The notes beneath the pieces were generated by a model, which made no database searches, was not told where the DNA came from, and was given only the letters and a program-made list of their open reading frames with translations. The translations under genes were made by a program, and so were the position numbers. Positions 33,544 through 34,155 of a DNA stretch of 34,155 nucleotides are shown piece after piece; positions within the stretch are counted from its first letter, which is position 1, and the number at the start of each line of letters is the position of its first letter. The DNA is taken from assembly GCF_002276045.1 (NCBI RefSeq), contig NZ_NQMR01000096.1:1-34155 (forward strand), read 5' to 3'. The stretch is from Pseudoalteromonas sp. NBT06-2. Its GTDB lineage: Bacteria; Pseudomonadota; Gammaproteobacteria; Enterobacterales; Alteromonadaceae.

Positions 33544-34155
33544 GTTTGTCTAGCGAAGCTGGCAAACCCGACTGGCTGAAAGAAGCCATAGGAAGTTAGA
33601 GGTACACAACTAACCGTAACCTGCTTCGGCGGTGTTGGTGGGTAAGCGTCCAAAATAGCGCAAAGCCCGATACTTAGTCAGACCAATACTGTACTTGAGG
33701 GTGGTATTTCTAACAGGGAGTCAGTGTAGTAACTGGGGAAGCCTGGCATCTAAACTTAATTTTAGTAAGTGGCTTAAACTCAAGAGGAAACTCAAGGTTT
33801 AACGTCGGTGTGAGGTGGCAGATGAGCCCGTAGTAGTGAGTAAGGCAAGGCCGATGAAAGCCAGTAATGGTGAGGAGGGGAAAACCAAGCCGACCATCAA
33901 CATCATGTTTGATGGAGTCAATTTAAGTCAAAAGCTCTAATTGATTGCGAAGGGGGGAAGCATGTTTTAAGACTTTGATGAGTAGTGAGTTTTTATCATT
34001 GATACACAAACCGCCTGATCAGCGGGACAAGCAAAATTGGTGCGCTAGGAATAGTGACATCTGATGAGATTGGTCGTATATGGGAAGTAATTGTAGTCAA
34101 GTTTGGTAGACTGCCTTTGTGCTAGAACGCGAAATCCTGCGATGAAAGTTACCAC
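33544..34155 (+). mobile_element. Probable group II intron, 5' part, running off the window
   Basis: Sequence texture changes at the nqrM terminator: the region is G-rich and full of short stems such as GTTTG..CAAAC (33544-33567), AAGAGGAAACTC (about 33781) and GAGGTGGCAGATGAGCCCGT (about 33813), followed by AGTAGTGAG, which I associate with the ribozyme core ahead of group II intron maturase genes. An ATG at 33854 opens a frame reading MKASNGEEGKTKPTINIMFD, like the N-terminus of such maturases, but it stops after 28 codons (TAA at 33938-33940) and all frames beyond are broken. The intron is thus either degenerate or has its intact maturase start outside the window. The exact 5' edge is uncertain; the first bases GTTTG only loosely resemble the consensus GTGYG. 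Confidence 0.6.

Noticed and set aside
33393..33599. 68-codon frame overlapping nqrM and continuing past its terminator
   Set aside because: It runs out of frame through nqrM and through the terminator hairpin; no ribosome binding site or family pattern.
33544..34155. rRNA or tRNA gene at the window end
   Set aside because: The stem-rich texture first suggested a structured RNA gene, but no rRNA core sequence or tRNA cloverleaf is present; the group II intron reading fits better.

Overview
The window is AT-rich DNA from a marine gammaproteobacterium, most likely an Alteromonadales member close to Colwellia or Thalassotalea. Three things point there: a complete Na+-translocating NADH:quinone reductase operon (nqrABCDEF) with its maturation genes apbE and nqrM, the hemL / clcA / erpA and bolA / yajG / ampG neighbourhoods known from enteric and marine gammaproteobacteria, and FabV as the enoyl-ACP reductase. 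The genus is an inference from gene content; no rRNA or tRNA gene is present to fix it.

Layout. 1-674 holds no recognisable gene. 675-2293 carries an AzlC/AzlD amino-acid exporter pair and a TlpA-type thioredoxin-like protein. 2657-9494 is a block on the minus strand: a chemotaxis receptor, hemL (5-aminolevulinate synthesis), pyrB (pyrimidine synthesis), hemJ (protoporphyrinogen oxidation) and a CLC chloride/proton exchanger. 9704-14441 on the plus strand has erpA (Fe-S delivery) and a two-gene RND efflux system. 14493-15246 has an unlisted 57-residue membrane protein and a small XRE-type regulator. 15360-19309 on the minus strand is rlmG, yajG, a periplasmic cyclophilin and an AmpG-like permease. 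19357-20318 carries an AlkB-like dioxygenase and bolA. 20435-23617 is a TRAP transporter (DctQ, DctM, DctP) for an organic acid. After a truncated acetyltransferase and fabV, 26127-33496 is nqrABCDEF-apbE-nqrM. The last ~600 bases look like the 5' part of a group II intron just downstream of the nqrM terminator.

How the genes work together. nqrA-F build the respiratory sodium pump. ApbE attaches the covalent FMN groups to NqrB and NqrC, and NqrM is needed for iron placement in NqrD/NqrE, so structural and assembly genes sit together. HemL and HemJ are early and late steps of haem synthesis. The TRAP system would use the ion gradient to import a carboxylate.

Most of the window is core genome and I see no defence system, CRISPR array or obvious new multi-gene system. 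The items most worth a second look are non-coding: an intergenic repeat family with matching termini in three sizes (2424-2616, 7102-7145, 23689-23953), one copy of which has cut off the 5' end of an acetyltransferase gene; a 13-unit TTA microsatellite in front of ampG; a perfect inverted repeat running onto the dctQ start codon; operator-like repeats before fabV and nqrA; a structured leader before the small XRE gene; and the partial group II intron.
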